Below are positions 22,836 to 38,400 of a DNA stretch of 64,000 nucleotides, piece after piece. Source of the DNA: Luscinia megarhynchos (lineage: Eukaryota > Chordata > Aves > Passeriformes > Turdidae); the NCBI GenBank assembly GCA_034336665.1, contig CM067592.1, positions 55,790,473 through 55,854,472 of the forward strand. Reading direction: 5' to 3'. The notes beneath the pieces were generated by a model. The model had not been told where the DNA came from, did no database searches, and saw only the letters and a list, made by a program, of their open reading frames with translations. Every line of letters begins with the position of its first letter. The first letter of the stretch is position 1. Made by a program: the position numbers and the translations under genes.

Positions 22836-25800
22836 ATGGCAGAGTGTATTTTCTGAAAGACTTCTTTAGGAAGATGTTTTGCTGTTTGGAGTTCTCCACA
22901 TTGGATAAACTCCCTTTGGCCAAGGACAATGTCTCTCAAATAATGTCATTTAAGTATCCACCAGAACCAATACACTTTGGGAAACACTTTTTGGCTGGCA
23001 TAAGGTTGCACCTGTTCTGTTCTGAACAAAGTATAAGGAAAAAATAAGACATTCTATCCAGTTCTATTGCAATCTACTTGGTGATATTATTCCAATAATC
23101 ATGGAAGGGAAAATGTGATTGTCTTTTTGTTTGAATCTGAAGACAGTATTCAAATATGTATTATTTTATTTCTTCACTTGAGATTATAAATCAGGGTTTT
23201 TTTAGCTGTCATGAAAAAATCAGTTTTTTGAGCTAAGAACACAGATATGGTGGAAAGACTTTTACCCAGATTTTCCTTCCACTGGAATTTAAATGGAATT
23301 ATTAATGCAAGAAGTGAGATGAGAGAGAAACATGAAAATACCTCACCTTTTAGGTTTCATTACAGAAAGTTTGTTCCTCCTTCTGCAAACTTCTGTCAGA
23401 TGCTGGAAGCCAAAAGGGATGAGTCAATCTGCCTGTGGGCCCCTTCAAACACTTCAGAAATATTGGGGCTCATTCCCCAAACAAATCACCTTGTAGAAGG
23501 CTCTTGATGGGGCAAGTCTTTTCTTCAGAAAGAAATTTAGAACTAAGCACCAAGATAACTTTCTTAGGAGTGTAAAGAGAATACCAATTAATTTGTGGAA
23601 GAGAGCAGATCAATAATAGTTTAATCAGATATCTTAGCTAAAGATTTCCTCTTTCTTAACCACTTGTGAATGTAAACAGTACTCCCACTGGAGACTGGAA
23701 TGTTGGGGCAAGAGGAGAAAGGAGAAGCTTCCTTAGCTTCTCATCAACTCAGCAGAATCTGCTGTGAAGTAGAGCCCCACACTGCAGCTACTCAGCTCTC
23801 TGTGAGTTTCACATCATCTCTCTGTATCCAGACAGAGTAGAGTAAATTAAAGTAAAAGCTGATAGTCCCTGCCTGCAGATAAAACCGGTTTCAACAACAA
23901 TTTGGATGAATTGGTTGTAGGTTTGTCATCTGCTGCATTTTGATAGAGGAGAGCAAAATACTCTTAATAACTACATTTGTTTGGCTTCCACAATCTGTCT
24001 TGGGCAAAAGTTAAGCTGAGTTTTTCCAGCTGGAGTTTTCCAGTCCTGACATGTTTGCAGGGCAGAGGTGCAGGTGACTGTCCCTTCATGGTTTGGGGAG
24101 CAGTGGTGGTTCCCTTGGTATGGTTTTAGCAGCATTGTGATGAAAACACATCCTGCAGCAACACCTGCATTCTCTCTGCCCTTGGCTACATGAAGACCAT
24201 TTCTATTCATCTCCAAAGTGTTAGTCTCGGGGCTTTTTAAAGTAATTGACAGCAAATTCTACAGTTCACAGTTAAGTTCCTTTACTTTTTAGAACTGTTT
24301 ATTTCTTTCTGAAAGCCTAGTGCAACTCCCTCTGTAAGACCTTACTACTTCAGTAAATCTCTGATTTTAGGGAGAGAAAAAATTGTATCCTGTGTCACAT
24401 CGTCAGATTCTTTTAACATCTTGTTAGCAAGCATCTGCAACATGTTTTTCTGTAGAGATACTGGGTAACAGATGTCAGGCTTAGTGAGGAAAATACTTAG
24501 AAAAAAATTACTGTAGAATAGTTGAATTCTCTTAGCTAAAATGATGAATTGCAGTGGCTGCAGCCTAAGATGTTTTTGTCTTGAACAAGAAAAATGTTTT
24601 CTAAAGGAATGATTTTATGTCAAGTTTTAGCCACTAAAATAAAAATATTTAATTTTGTGATCTGAGTAAAATGCAAAATAAAATAAATCAATGTAATAAA
24701 GTTAGTAACACTGATTCTATGTGTCTCTTATTGAACAACTGAAAAGCAGATGTGCTCTGATTGTGTACAAATATAGAAATATATTGATTACAGGAGTTAA
24801 GCTCCTTGAAGTGTTTCCTGAAAGAGACTGCTATGTCTTTCAGGAGTAAAAGGTCTCACTAACCTTTCCATTTACACAGTGTTTCATGACTTCACATCTC
24901 AATAAATAACAGATGCTTATTGACTTCTTTATAAACTGCCAGCAAACCTGGGTGATATTATGTTGAACACCATTTGCAGAAATATACAGAATCATAATTT
25001 GATTCCATCTCATGGGTGTAAATCTTGTTAACAGCTGGACACTGAAGCAGAATAGCAAAACACCTGCATTTGCATAAAATCTGACCCTTGGGACTCTTTC
25101 CAAGCTTGCAATCTCTTAAACTAGTATTCTGCTTCACTTTCTTTCCTCTGTTTTGAAAAAAAATTAAATCAAAGTTGAATTTTCTCTCAGGATCTCTTAA
25201 AATTTGTTTTTCTAGTGTACATGAGACAACCTCCACTCACACCCTAAACCACACAAGTTGTTGCTTTGGCATGTTCAGTATCAACAAGCACTATAGTCAA
25301 AGCATATGTTGTCTTTTGTTTTTCTATCAGGAGGGTTTTTAATTCCTTTCCTGTTGACATTGTGAAGAAATGTTGTCCAAAAATTACAGTATTATCAAAA
25401 TTCATTTTTGTAGTCCTCACTTACTCCAGATGTAGGGAATCTACACTACAATTTGGGCAAGCTCTTTCAAAAAATATTGTAAGAAAAGCATATGTCCCAG
25501 CCCACACTCCCATACTCTCTTACAGAAATTCTGGTTATAAAGATCCTTCACGTGTTTGGAAACTTCTATGAAATTGATGCCTATTTGGCAAGAACTGAGG
25601 CATGAAAACTTCTTTTGTAACCACTAGAATCTAGAGGACAGATCTTTCTGATTCACAGCAATAAATTCAAAAGGCATAAAAAGAATATTCTTCTAACAGC
25701 ATTTGTGGAAAGATTTTTGACCTTTGTAGACGCTGGGAATGATTGAGAAATGACTGAATCTGCATCAAATTTTAGGTATAAAGAGCACACACAGGAAAGT

Positions 25801-28179
25801 AGAGATCCATTATGTTCATACAGAACATGAATTCAGCATATTCATTTAGTGACTTTTAGTCTTTAACCAGTGATCATGCTTCTACAGGGTGATTTGCTCT
25901 GTCTTAAGGTAAATGTATAAGCCTCCATCTGGTCTAGTTTTCCTTCAAGGGTCTGAACTTCAGGTGTTGAATTCAAGTCTTACGTCTGAGCACACATTAC
26001 GTGTACAGAGATTGTGGTGTACAGTGTTAACAATTATTTTCCTTCCCTCCTTGTAACCACAATGAAGTGCTAACAGGGAGCTCTCTGACAGTGCTGTGTA
26101 ACTGCCTAGATCAAACCCTTTTACACCAAAAGTCTTGTAGTACAAGTTCAGAAGAAAATGTAAAATGTCATCCATTACAACAGCATTAAACTTGCTCTAA
26201 ATTATCACAAGTGGCAAAAGCACAGGGCCAGACACAGCTCCTAATATTTCTCTACTGGAAGTAAAGCTTAGCTTCAGCTAAGTGTAAAATACCAAATAAT
26301 TGCACAAAGCATTTTAGGCTACTCCAAATAACAGTGAGCAGATTTTGCAATTGAGTGACTTTAAAGCCAGTAGCAGACCAGGGCAGGACCAGCTAGATGA
26401 GAACAGTGGAAAACAATTAAACATTGTGATTTGCTTTCTAATGGAAATAACCTTCTTCACTTTATAGTTTTTTATCTTTATCTATTTCCCTTTTTCAAAC
26501 CGGATAATAGAACTTTAAATTATTGATATTTTTTATTTTCTTTCCAGAGAAGATTTACATGTTCATATCCTACCTGCAGAAGTGAAGAGAACATCCAAGG
26601 AGCATTAGTGGAGCTTTCTCTCAAAACAACATAATCAATGTTTTTAATCAATAAAAGGATCAGCAGACTCCTATCACACATTAACAGAAGTTAGAATATC
26701 CATGGTGCTTTTGGCCAGATACTATAGTCTGCCTATATTTACTGAAAATCACTGTGAATTACTTGAGCTGATTCTTAATATTTGAGCAAAGTATTATAAA
26801 ATCATGAGGGGCAATTTGGTGATCTGACTAAAACAAGTCTGAATAGACTAAGGCTAGAATACAAAATAGTTCAATGTAAACATTTTGGAATGCAGTCTGA
26901 GAAAAGAGCCAATATTCAAAGAAAAAATTGTGTTTCTCCTTCATGCTGACCCACTTTAAAAACAACTAATTACAAGAAAGAAAAAACAGTGAAATGTTTT
27001 CTAAAATGCAGGTTCTTTTTAAGAGTCTCAAGTTAGAGCTTGAAAACAATGGGTTCCCAAAGTCACTGTCATTTATCTGCCCTGAAAATATAAAGAGAGA
27101 TGTATGTATTTTGTAGGACTCAAAATTAAATTTAGTCCTCTTTTTTATTTGGGACAAACGATTCAAATAATCAGAAACATGTATTCACCATTCAAAACAC
27201 AGATTTTATATTTAAATGATTTTCCTTTTCACCATGACACAAAAATAAGTATTCTTTCTTCTTTTTTCTTTTTTCTTTCTCTCCTTTTTTTTTAATGAGT
27301 GGAAGAATTCATGGAATACCTCAGAAGAGCAAGTAAGCATATGAAATTTACTTTAAAGTTATGAGAAGACCCCTTGAAGGCAGTGATGTCTTTGTGCTAA
27401 TGATCCTAGCTAAATTGCAGCATCATTTTTTTACACTGAGTTCTTTATGTTTCTGGGAAAACGTTATCTAGAAGAAGTAAGAGTAATTAAATTTTACGTA
27501 AATTATAATAAAACAGATTCCTAATGGAGTAGTTTATCTACTTGTCCTTTGCTTTTACATTTTAAATATTGATGCATGATATTTTAATTCCTCCTTTGTT
27601 TTGAGTGTGTTTTGGTTTTATTAATCTTTTGGTTACTGACACTTGTTCATGCTCTCAAAGCTGACTCTCCAGGCATTACAAATAGAAATAAATCATCAAG
27701 ATATTGTTTGGTGACATCAGAGAGCTTTTATTATTTTGAAAATTTCAGCAAACTTAAGTAAAGTTTTAGTGGGAAATATCACTGGGTACAACATTGATTT
27801 ATACGTATAGAATTCTATGTATTTTGATTTTTCCTAAGCTTTTTCTTTGCCAAGCAGCTGCTGCCTTCCAGATATGATAAGAAACATTTGATTTTTATTA
27901 TTTTTTAGTTTGTCATGGATATTTAGACTGATGTGGCAGATATTTATTCTTATGATTCACTTTGCTAAAATATACAGTACATTGAAGTCAAAGGAATAGT
28001 TTCTCCAAACCTAGTCAACAATGTGAATCTTTGTAAGAATCAAGAACTTAAGGTTCCTTTAAGGCTTTTTTTTGTACTGCAAATCTTTAGATCCACGCTT
28101 TTGATATTCAACAGGAATATTCTTCGTGATGCAAACTGCTAATTTTGCCAATATTTTCACATATGTTACTGCTATTCAT
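22836..28179. other. Unrecognised AT-rich DNA
   Basis: No gene or known repeat was recognised. A T/C-rich low-complexity patch lies at about 27250-27295. Open frames stay at or below about 100 codons. The sequence looks like ordinary avian non-coding DNA. Confidence 0.55.
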
Positions 28180-29495
28180 ACCTGTAAAATTATGCAGAAG
28201 ATTATTGCAGATTCATTGAAAAGCACCTGAAGGACAACGCAGTCACTGGTCACAGTCACAACTCCATGAGAGGAAAGTCCTGCTTGTCAAACCCAAATTA
28301 CTCTTATGACAGGGTAAACCACCCTAGTTGATTAAGGGAAGCCAGTAAGTGCAATCTTTTTTGGACTGCAGCAAGGCTTCTGGTACAGTCCCTCCCAGGA
28401 TCCTTCTGGATAAAACATCCATCACACAGCTGGACAAGCACGTTGTGGGGTGGGTGAGCAGCTGGCTCAGGGGTCAGGCACAAAGGGTGACATCAGTGAA
28501 AGGGGTGACATCAGACTGGGGACCTGTCACCAGTGGGGTTCTGCAGAGCTCCATCCTTGCTGTGCTCCTCAGCATCTTCATAATAAATGGCTTGGGCACA
28601 GGACTGGAAGGGATACTCGGTAAGTTTCCAAATGGTACAAAACTGGGAGGAGATGTTGGCTCCCTCGAAGGGAGAGGGGCCCTGCAGAGAAACCTCAACA
28701 GATTAGAGGGCTGGGCAACCACCAGCCGTGTGAAATTCCACAAGGGAAAGTGACAGATTCTGCACCTGGGACGGGGCAACCCTGGATATGTGGACAGACT
28801 GGGAAAGAGATGCTGGATAGCAGTGCTGTGAAGAGTGATATGGGGGTTGATGGCAAGTTGAGCGTGAGCCAGCAGTGCCCTGGCAGCCAGGATGGCCAGC
28901 CGTGTCCTGGGGGCATCACAGCCAGCAAGGGAGGGGATTGTCCTGCTCTGCTCTCCTCTGCTCTGCTCTGGGGCAGCCTCACCTCAAGGCAATTTTGGGT
29001 GCCACTGTGCAATGATATAAAGCTATTAGAGAGCACCCAGAGGAGGGCAATGAAGATGGCAAAGAGTCTGGAGGTAAAGTGATAAGTGCTGCAGGTCAGC
29101 AGACATGGTCTTTTCAGCCTGAAGGAGACTGAGGGGACAGCTCACTGCAGTGACAACTTCCCCACAAAGGCCAGAGGAGAGGCAGACACTGACCCCCTCC
29201 TGTGCAGGAGTGACAGGGCACTCCTAAGGGAATGGCCTGAAGTTGTGTCAGGGAAGGTTTAGACTGTACATCAGGAAAAACTCTTCTCCCAGATGGTGGC
29301 TGGACACTGGAACTGGCTCACCAGGGAAGAGGTCACAGCCCCAAACCTGACAGTCTGTGGACAGTTTGGAAAAAGCTCTCAGGAACATGTTATTACTCTT
29401 GGGGCTGTTCTGTTCAGGGCCAGGAATAAGACTTTGATGATCCTACTGGGTCCCTTCCAACTCAGAAAATTCTCTGATCCTGTGATCATGCTTTT
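28180..29495 (+). mobile_element. CR1 LINE fragment with decayed reverse transcriptase
   Basis: The insert begins within the RT fingers (a KIMQKI-like stretch) and continues through a GKSCLSN block. Next come the motif-A region LDCSKA (28361-28378) and the block SWLRGQAQRV, then VTSGVLQSS at motif B. At motif C, where CR1 has FADD, this copy reads FPNG (about 28624-28637), so the catalytic aspartates are lost. A 134-codon open frame (28349-28753) covers this part. The connection region and 3' UTR follow, ending with GGGTCCCTTCCAACTCAG and a CTGATCCTGTGAT tail. The copy is 5'-truncated and inactive. Confidence 0.9.
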
Positions 29496-32400
29496 ATGTT
29501 TAGCAGAGGATAAGTAACACCACTCTTGCTGAGGGCTACTTGGAATGCATTGTCTATCCAAATCATGTTCTTTCTTTCTGTACACCACATATATTACCCA
29601 AGACTAAAACGTCCATCATGACCAAAATTAAAATTCGTATTACAAGCACAATATAGTTCTTCCATTTTTTACTCCTCCTGGAAATCTCTCAGTTGTGTTA
29701 ACTGTGAGCTGAACATATTTCAAAGTCTTTGGGAGCAGATTTGCCATGGAAACTGGTTGAAGAAAGGAGGAAAGTAATCCATGAGATACTTTGGTCTCCA
29801 GAATGAAGACTTATTGCCACCTACTCCAAGCGAGCTAAAAGAACCTTAAATCAGTTTTTAAGCACTGCAATGGCTTGGGGAGTCCAATACTAAATCCACC
29901 AGGGTAGGCATCACCCCGCAGCATCTGTGAGGACAGCACAGGTGGGAATGGCAGAGCAACCCTGGCTTAGATCTGACAGCAGGGAGCAGCAGCAGAGAAT
30001 ATTGCAGCAATAGGACAGAGGAACGAGGAGATTAAACTAATGTGCAGTGCTTCATTGGTAACCCGTGTCCATTAGGGGTATTTTGACTAAAGCTATTGCC
30101 AAGACACTTAATGGAGTGAGGAACTTTTCTTAATAAGTACTTTTTTGTACAAGTATTTTCAGCTTTCCCCTAATTATTCTCTTCCTTATTGTGCCATACA
30201 TTTCCCTCTATCTTCAAACTTTTAAAGTAATAATTTTAATGCAAGCAACTTTGCTTCTCGAAAGAAGCCAGGCTTCCTGGGAACGGGCTCAAGCTTCTCA
30301 TGAATGAATTTGCCTCTTCAGCTGCTAGAAACACTAGGCATTTTATGTCATTGCACCATTTTATCCCACCACTCTCAATTTTTTCCCCATTTACAGACAA
30401 CAGAAAACCTTTCTGAGGCTGAAAACTTAAATTATTCCTGTTCCATTCTTAATCCTTGTAGAAGGTTTATTTTTTCCGTTTACTTAGAATGATTTTATGC
30501 AGAATTCTTTCACAGTAGTATCTGAGGGAAATCTATCTCAATGTAAAATTTACAAATGACTTCTGAAGGCATGCTAAATAGAGGTCTTGGACTTTGTCAC
30601 TTAGTAGATTGTCCTTCAGTATTAAATTTCTTTTAAAAGGGGCAACAGTACACTTGTCACATACACTATTAGGGAATGGAAAAAGAACAAGAATCATTCA
30701 GATTATGGCCAGCTGATATCTAATATAATGATTCTGAGAAGAAGACAAAACTTATCTGATGTGATATATGAAATATATCCAGTTTCATATCTGCAAAATT
30801 GCCCTATACACAGCTCATAGAGCAAATCTCTTGATGCAGAGGGCTTCTAGAGGATATTTTGTTGCATTATATTTCCACTGAAGTTGCAGGGATATGTGAT
30901 ATTAGCAAATTTGTTTTCTGCTTCCTTCAAAGTTCATTGCTTTAGCTTCAAAATATAGTTTGCCTTTGTTTAGTTATTTAGTGCTTCATCTACTCTATCT
31001 TCCATTCCTGTTCCAGACAGCTGTTCCTTGGGACTCTGCATGTCTTTCACAAGGCTCCCCAAAAGGCCTCAAAGACAGGTGGGGTTTGCTTCTGTCCCTG
31101 CTCTGGTGGCATTGATAACCCTGACCATTGGATGTGTTGCTACTTGCATATTTTGAAATCCAATTTAAAAAGAAAGCATTAACCACTCTACTCATACTGT
31201 ACCATTTAACACAAATGTGCTTTCTTCCTCCTTTTCTTGCATACCAAAATGTCATCCCCAATAGTGTATAAAAACTTTTCAGCTTCCAATTTTGTTCTTT
31301 CCTCCTTAGCCCCTGAGCTAACAGGCTCTTTACCACACAGTCCCAGTGCTGTGGTTTTACTTTCCTTATCATGTGTGTATCTGTCCTACAGATTTGCTCA
31401 CAGCCTTTCCTTGCAGTTCTGCAATTTTCTCAGCTAGGTGATCCATAGCAGATTCATACAGACCTGACCAGGGACTCTGGAGCATCAGGAGGTCAGAGAG
31501 ATGGTGAAAGGTTCTGGCTGGGTCGACTGTGGCAGAAAAAAAGGGCTTGCAGGATGACAGCTGCTCTGACCTCACATTTTCAGTCTCTCCCTCACCTCTC
31601 CAAGCATCTGCTTCTTGGTAATTATTCTCTTCCCTCAGGATTTCCAATTCAGTTGACTTCCTTGAACTTTGTTCCTTTGTTTCTTCAGACCTCTTGCTCC
31701 TACTCAGCTATGCTAACTTCCCACTTAGAGTCCTTTGTTGCTTCAGTGCACTACTTTGTACTCAACAGCCTTCCAAACAGGTGAAAAGGGAGGCAAATGG
31801 GGATGAAAATATGATCTGGCTACACTGCACCAGGAAGATAAGCATGATTGTATTAATTAAAGGAAAGGGGAAAGAGGACGAGCAAGAATGAAGTGGAACA
31901 AAAGCAGTACTTGAGATATTTATGAGCCCAAATAGCTACCAAAGAATAAAAACTTCACCAAAAAATTGGCGTAGTAGGAGATAGAATGAGATGTTCTAAA
32001 ATGCAGCAACTCTGTCGACAGCAAAAAACAGAAGGATGTAATTCACTGAAAGTTTTAAATGAACCATTCAAATTAAGAAGGAAGTAGAAAGGGGATTAGA
32101 GTGATTAATTTTTAAGAAGCAGCCAGGGAATATGATGCAACTAATCCAAAATTGAACCAGTGTTAAGAAACTGACATTTCTTTTGCCTTTATTAGTTCAT
32201 TACACTTCTGGTTTTGCTTGAGTCTAAAGGGCAGAAGGATCAAAAGATTTCTCTCTATTCTCTCTAGATTTCTGATTCTGCTAGCAATGAGGAAGTGGAA
32301 CACACTATTATGAAGGCTGCTCTAATGAATCTCACATCTATACAGTAATTCTAAATCTGTTTAGATGCATCCACTTTTGAAAGGTCAGTTGTAGCTTGTG

Positions 32401-35400
32401 TCACTACCTCTTCACTTTAGCACACAAAAGGGAATTCTCTCTGCTGCCTTTACCCCATTTTTCTCAAGATCACATGAAAGTCTCAAGGCCAAGGAGAATT
32501 CTCTCTGTTTATCAGCATAATCCTGGAACCAAAGTGATGACTGAAAGGAGCTGAAAACTGTCTCTATGCCTTCCTTTCTAAATATGTACTTCAGTGTTTT
32601 TCACACAAACTAAATCTCAGAGCAAAACCTGATCTAAATAGTAAGTATAATGTTTAAATATTGTGTTTCCCATCATGACTGCCCAAATCCATTTTTAATA
32701 GTGTAAAGTGATAATCAGCAGCCATACTTTTGATATGAAAATGCTGGAATATACCACAAATTATCTATGACTATTAAGTAGTAAACTTGCCTGTGACACC
32801 TGGCGCTTGTCTGTATGTTCCAACCCTGTACCACAATAAATGCTTCTTCACTGCTTTGAAAATGCTTCAAAACAACCTTCAATTTTGTCAGGCAGGGAGG
32901 CTTAGAGGTCTGAATTCTTGAGTGGGGATGAAAATCCCACTGAAGTTGGAAGGATCCTGCAGCCCAGTAACTGGGATCATTGTTTATCTGAGGAGCTCTA
33001 AGACGTATTTCTCTGAAGATTGTATTTTGTCAGTTTTTTCATTTTAGCAGATCAAGGAGGTGACTCATAACTAAGCCATGCTGAATTGTTTTCTTTCATA
33101 TGCTTCAGTCCAGACTGGAAAGAAAGGACCCTTGAATTTCGTCCATGAACTCTGACAGAAAAACAAGAATTCTATTATTTTAAAAATTTAGCTGTTCTAT
33201 TTTAGACCAAACCATTAAAGGGAAAAGGGTCAAAGAGAACTTCCAGGGATACTAGCAACAAAGATTTTACCTGAAAATTTAGAAACCCACAACCACATCC
33301 CTGTTTCTAACCAGATAATACTCTTTTTTTTGTAGGAAGCTGAAATTCCACACTAAGCAAATGGCAAAGCCACTAAGATTTTTTTTTTAAGATTAAAACA
33401 TTTTCTTTCTGAAATACAATTTTATAAATTGTCATTTTCTTCATGTGCCATACTACTATTGAATTTTTCATCTTCTTAATCAGAGTTCCAGTGTTAGGGA
33501 TTGATACCTCTTGCGATCTAGGGTCTTGTTCCACTGTAGACTCCTTGTAATTATTTTTTCTGTATTGGTAATATTATAATTCACCATGAAATTTCTACAA
33601 TATACTAAGTTTTTTCAGTTACCTTAGACTATCTGGTATCTGTCTGCACCTTTTTTAGGAGCTGCACCGCAGGGGAATCAAGAAAAATAATTAAGATTTT
33701 TTTAAGACATAGTAGTGTGTTTCTATGACTGTACCTTAAGAGATTAAATGTAAATCTTAGAATCTCTGACACAACCTTAGTTATGTTAAAGTTTGTGGAA
33801 ATGCGAAATGCTGGGATAAAGCTAAGCCATAACAGGATTTTTTCCAGTTTTCCACTTTGAATACTTCAAAAGAATAATTGAAAATAATCTTTCCATTAAA
33901 ATTATGCAATATTTGCTGAAAATCTCACTGTTCTTGCTAAAAATTTCCATCAAGCTCACTACTTTGCTCTCACAGAGAGCAAACATGAACACAAAGAAAT
34001 TAATCACACTTTATCAGTCATTCTAACTGAAACTTATTTTTTTCTCTAAATTATGCTTGAGTTTGTTAGTCTTTCTAACAGTTCAACAGGTTTTGGATCC
34101 ACCAAAATATTAGAAACTTTCCTCTGAATAAATTAAAATTTTAATTAATCAACATTTCTAAAAATAATTTGACTTTAAAAATACTAGTTAATTGTAAACT
34201 ATATAATTATATCAAATACACACAAAGTTTTAGTTCCAAAAACCTTAAAATTCAAATATCTGGCTTCTCTATTGTTTTGACAATTAACTAGAGAGGGAAA
34301 GGGAGAGTGAATAGAGAGAGCAAGGGCTGCTTTCTGCACAGAGCTCCACAGCAAAGACCTCGGATCAGAGTCCTGAGCCTGGCTTAGGGTAGCCTGATGG
34401 CTCATGAGCCCTGAAAGTCCAGCAGTAGCTTTCGGTTTGTGTTTTAATGCAGTGTTCCAGGCAGAGGTGTGGTGTGATCAGACCGTCACAAGTGCGTATT
34501 TCTCTGTGCCTAAGCTCACTCCCCACTTGTCACCAGAGCACTTTGCTGCCAGTGGCATTTTGTGCCATATAACCCCTTTGAAAACATCTGGATTGTTGAA
34601 ATCACCCCACTTTTCACTATTCCCTTTTACTAAACATTAGTCTAATTGGTAAAGCCACAACAGGAAAATCCATTAGGTAATGGGTAGAGCAGCATCAACA
34701 GCTGAGGGACAGAAAAAGGGGAGAAAAGAGAAGGCCATAAATGGGTGAAATAACCAGAAGAAAACAGCAGCAAAGTGGACAGGGAGAAGGAGGATCAGGA
34801 AATGCACACCTATGAGAGAGTGAGCCAGCTTCTCCTAGCTCTTAGAATCAGAAAAGATGAGGTAAACCAAATGAACGGAAATATTGAAGGAGTAGACAGA
34901 AGTAAGAAGTCTAGGAAATATTTCCTGAAAAGCTTACATCATCTGGAAGGTTACAAACATGTAAAAGGTCAGAGAAAGCATTTGAAGCATGTCTATCAGT
35001 ATTAAGAGCTTGGTGGAAGTTTCTTGTCATTGGTGTTGATTTACTGATGCACTGTTGATTTTGTCATAAAAGCTAACAAGAACAATGGTAGTAAAAGAGG
35101 GAAGTGGAAACTGCTGATTAGATATTAAAGACAGTATTTGAGATAATAGTACACTTTAAAAATAAGCATAATATATCATCCTAGGTGAGAATTTCCTTGG
35201 CATGGTTATGGTCCAATTGATTTCCTGCTTTGAGATGAAAGATAAGACCTATGATGAATCAGAACTCTAAATTATTCTGGGACCAGCAGAGTTGACAGAG
35301 ATTTTACTCCTTTGCCAGCCTCAGACTACATAGCTTAAACTTCATATCAATGCAACCCAGATGAAAACTTTGGGAAACAACTCTGGCAATCGTCAAATAC

Positions 35401-38400
35401 ATGCAGAGCTCAAAACTGTGAACTTACAGCAGAGTCTGGGAGCAGTTCACAGCTTAAATGTATGGGAAAAGCATGAAACATGTAGGTGTGAGCATAGAAA
35501 CAGCATTTCTGCTTTCTCTTTAAATAATTATGATTTCTGAAAAGCAAGTTACTGCTCCTATTTGCTGCACCATTGGCTGCACAAGCAGGGTAGAAGAGGG
35601 CATTTACCAAAATGTGTATTTACCAACATAGTTATTCTCCACACCACTTTTTTGTCTCAGTAGAAGAAATACTTTTCAGAAGATGGTTCTGAGACAGATA
35701 TAGTGAGGTGGGCTAAAATTAGAGTCTGGGATTATTGCCCTTCCATTCACTATAATTTATCATTAAGAGATATTAGATTATGTGCATGGCCCCCAGTGTA
35801 CCTTTCAGGGGACACATTTATCCACTGGATTTTAATAAACTTTCTGGAAAATCTTTCCAAAGAAAAGGTCAGAAAAAACTATTTCTGAGGTACAAAGTGA
35901 GAGTTTTGCAACAGGCATTGAGAACTCTATGGGGCAAGAAAAGCATCGATATTAGAAAACTAGATATTACATGATGCAATAAAAAAGGATTTAAAGCCAT
36001 TCTGGCTCTAGTCCCCTTACACATCTATCATATTTACTGATTCAAAAAACTTCAAATCAAGCAATCCCACATTTTAGCTAAAGTTAAAAGTTTGTATTTC
36101 TTCAAGGAACATACGAATGGTAGAAAAAATATAAAAATGTCACATTTTAAATAATGCTGGAACATACGGCAGGCTAAATGGTTTAGAGAGAATAAAAAAA
36201 GAGATTAAACTGAGGCTCATTGCCTTCATCCTAAAATATCTCACTTTTTTTTCCTGAATGAAGCTACTTATAATAATCCTACTTGTCTGAAGCTGGCAGG
36301 TAAAGGGTGTGGGCAGTTACACACTGATCTACCTTCTGTCCTTTGAGACCATGCATTTTACTGAGGCACCCAATGGGACTGCTGTGGGGTTCAGCTTGGA
36401 GATTGTTTCCTCTCTGTGGTAAAGACAATGTGCATCCTTCAGGCCATTGGTTACCATTTTTAAGAACTTAATTTAAATATATTCATTGGGAACTGTACAT
36501 TTCAGACAGTGTATAGCTCCTGGAACAAAATTCACTCCATAAATTGTTCATCACATTAACAGCAGGTCACTCCCACAGTTGTGTACCAAAAATGCTGATA
36601 ACTTACAGGCTGAAGCACATTTCACATAGAATAAGTAAATACATAAACGTAGCGTCCAGTGAGCAAATTCTTTATTCCACTTAATAAAGTAATAAAACCA
36701 AAATTAAAAATATATATATATTCTTCCAACCAAATATGCATTTATCAAGATTAAGTTCTGTAAAACTTGATTTTGAACATTTTTTTAATTGAATCACCAC
36801 TGTGGCTAAACAGGTGACAGAGTATAAATCGAAAATTGAGAAAATGCTGATACAATGAACATTGACATCCCAGACTCAATACAATTTTTTCTTTACTTGC
36901 AAGAACAGAAAGTAAAACATAAAATAATTTTAATGACTATAAATATGAATAAAGATAAAATAGTTATAGGTAGGAAGAAAATCAGAGGCATAGCTGAAAA
37001 GGGATACCTTATGCATAATGTGTCATATGTGTCATGGATCATGAACCTTTGTCCAACATAAGTTTTGGACAAGCTAGGAAAAAAATCAGTGGACATAGGT
37101 TGTATGTTTTTCATTGAGCTGAATTTGTGGAACAACTATTCTTTATCATGAAGGGGGGAGGGGACAGTATGATCCAGGGGTAAAGTTGGAGAGAGCAGGA
37201 ATTTTTACTCACTTGTCAAAAATGCCCTTGGAACTTGTGTTCACATCATCAAAAAAAAAAAGTTTGCAACGAGTTTCGGATATGAGGATTTTCCAACTGT
37301 CATGAAAATAAAAAGTAAAACTAGAGATAGCAGTATGGAAGACTGGCAAAAAACAGAGTTAAAGAAATTAGAAGTGGACAGCAGAAGGAAGGGAGAGGGG
37401 AAAAAAATTGCAAGTATTCCGAGGGTGTGACATTTTAAATAAATACAAATGTATTTTCCTGTATGTAGGATTCAAAGATGAAGTATGGATCCTGATGATT
37501 CAGTTAGTTTTGAATCTGAAAGGTGCCATGCTGAAAAGCCTATTTCATATGAGAAAAAGTTGGTTATTTTGCTTAATTACTTCTGATTATCATGCCAACT
37601 GTAAATTACTTAAATGAAATTTCTGACCTAAATGATAAAACTAAAGTCTTGCTTATTCCAGCATCAAAATATTTTGGAGAGTTGATATAAATATTTTGCT
37701 GCTTTAGTAAGTAAAAACAATTTTTAAAAATTCTCATATAAAATGTATTCATACCAAATGCACTTTCCATTAACAGTAGTGATGTGACACATAAATTTGC
37801 TTTCAATATATATCATTCTTCTATTGATTTGACAAATAAAATCCTATTGTGAGACATAAGTTGAACTCCAAAGTATAAAAACCCAGTAAGAATAACTGCC
37901 TAAGTAAAGGACAACAGCAGAAATATAGTGTGGATCCTGCTTGTTTCAACTGCAGGAAAAATACATGGCCCTATGAGATGTCAGTGGATAATGAAAAGAA
38001 ATATTCCTCATCAATAAAATTGAGAGGAATATGTATATAAAACAATTCTTAAAAGCATATTTTGTGTGTATGTTTATAGAAACCTATTTCTGATTAATAC
38101 AACAGAGCAATGTACACAGGCAGTTCTTAGTTTTTCAGTCAAATGCCTGCAAACTTAGGATAGTAATAAAATTAAATAGTAGAGTACAATGTAAATTTTC
38201 TCAGTAGACATTTACCATATGTCAGTATTAAAGTCACATAGATAGTGGCTTCTGTATTAAACAGAGACTTTTCCCAGTCCTCTCTTAACAATAATTAAGG
38301 TATTTTGTAAATCAGATGAAAGAAACCATATTTCTTAGCTCAGAATATTATTGGGAAAAAAAAAAAAGCTTAAGGAAATGTCCCATTTTTTTCCACAACA

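Noticed and set aside
30995..31372. 125-codon minus-strand frame
   Set aside because: No recognisable motif. The length is unremarkable for a 64-kb window searched in six frames.
32210..32345. Possible CR1 3' end
   Set aside because: Only loose similarity to CR1 UTR wording and no characteristic tail.
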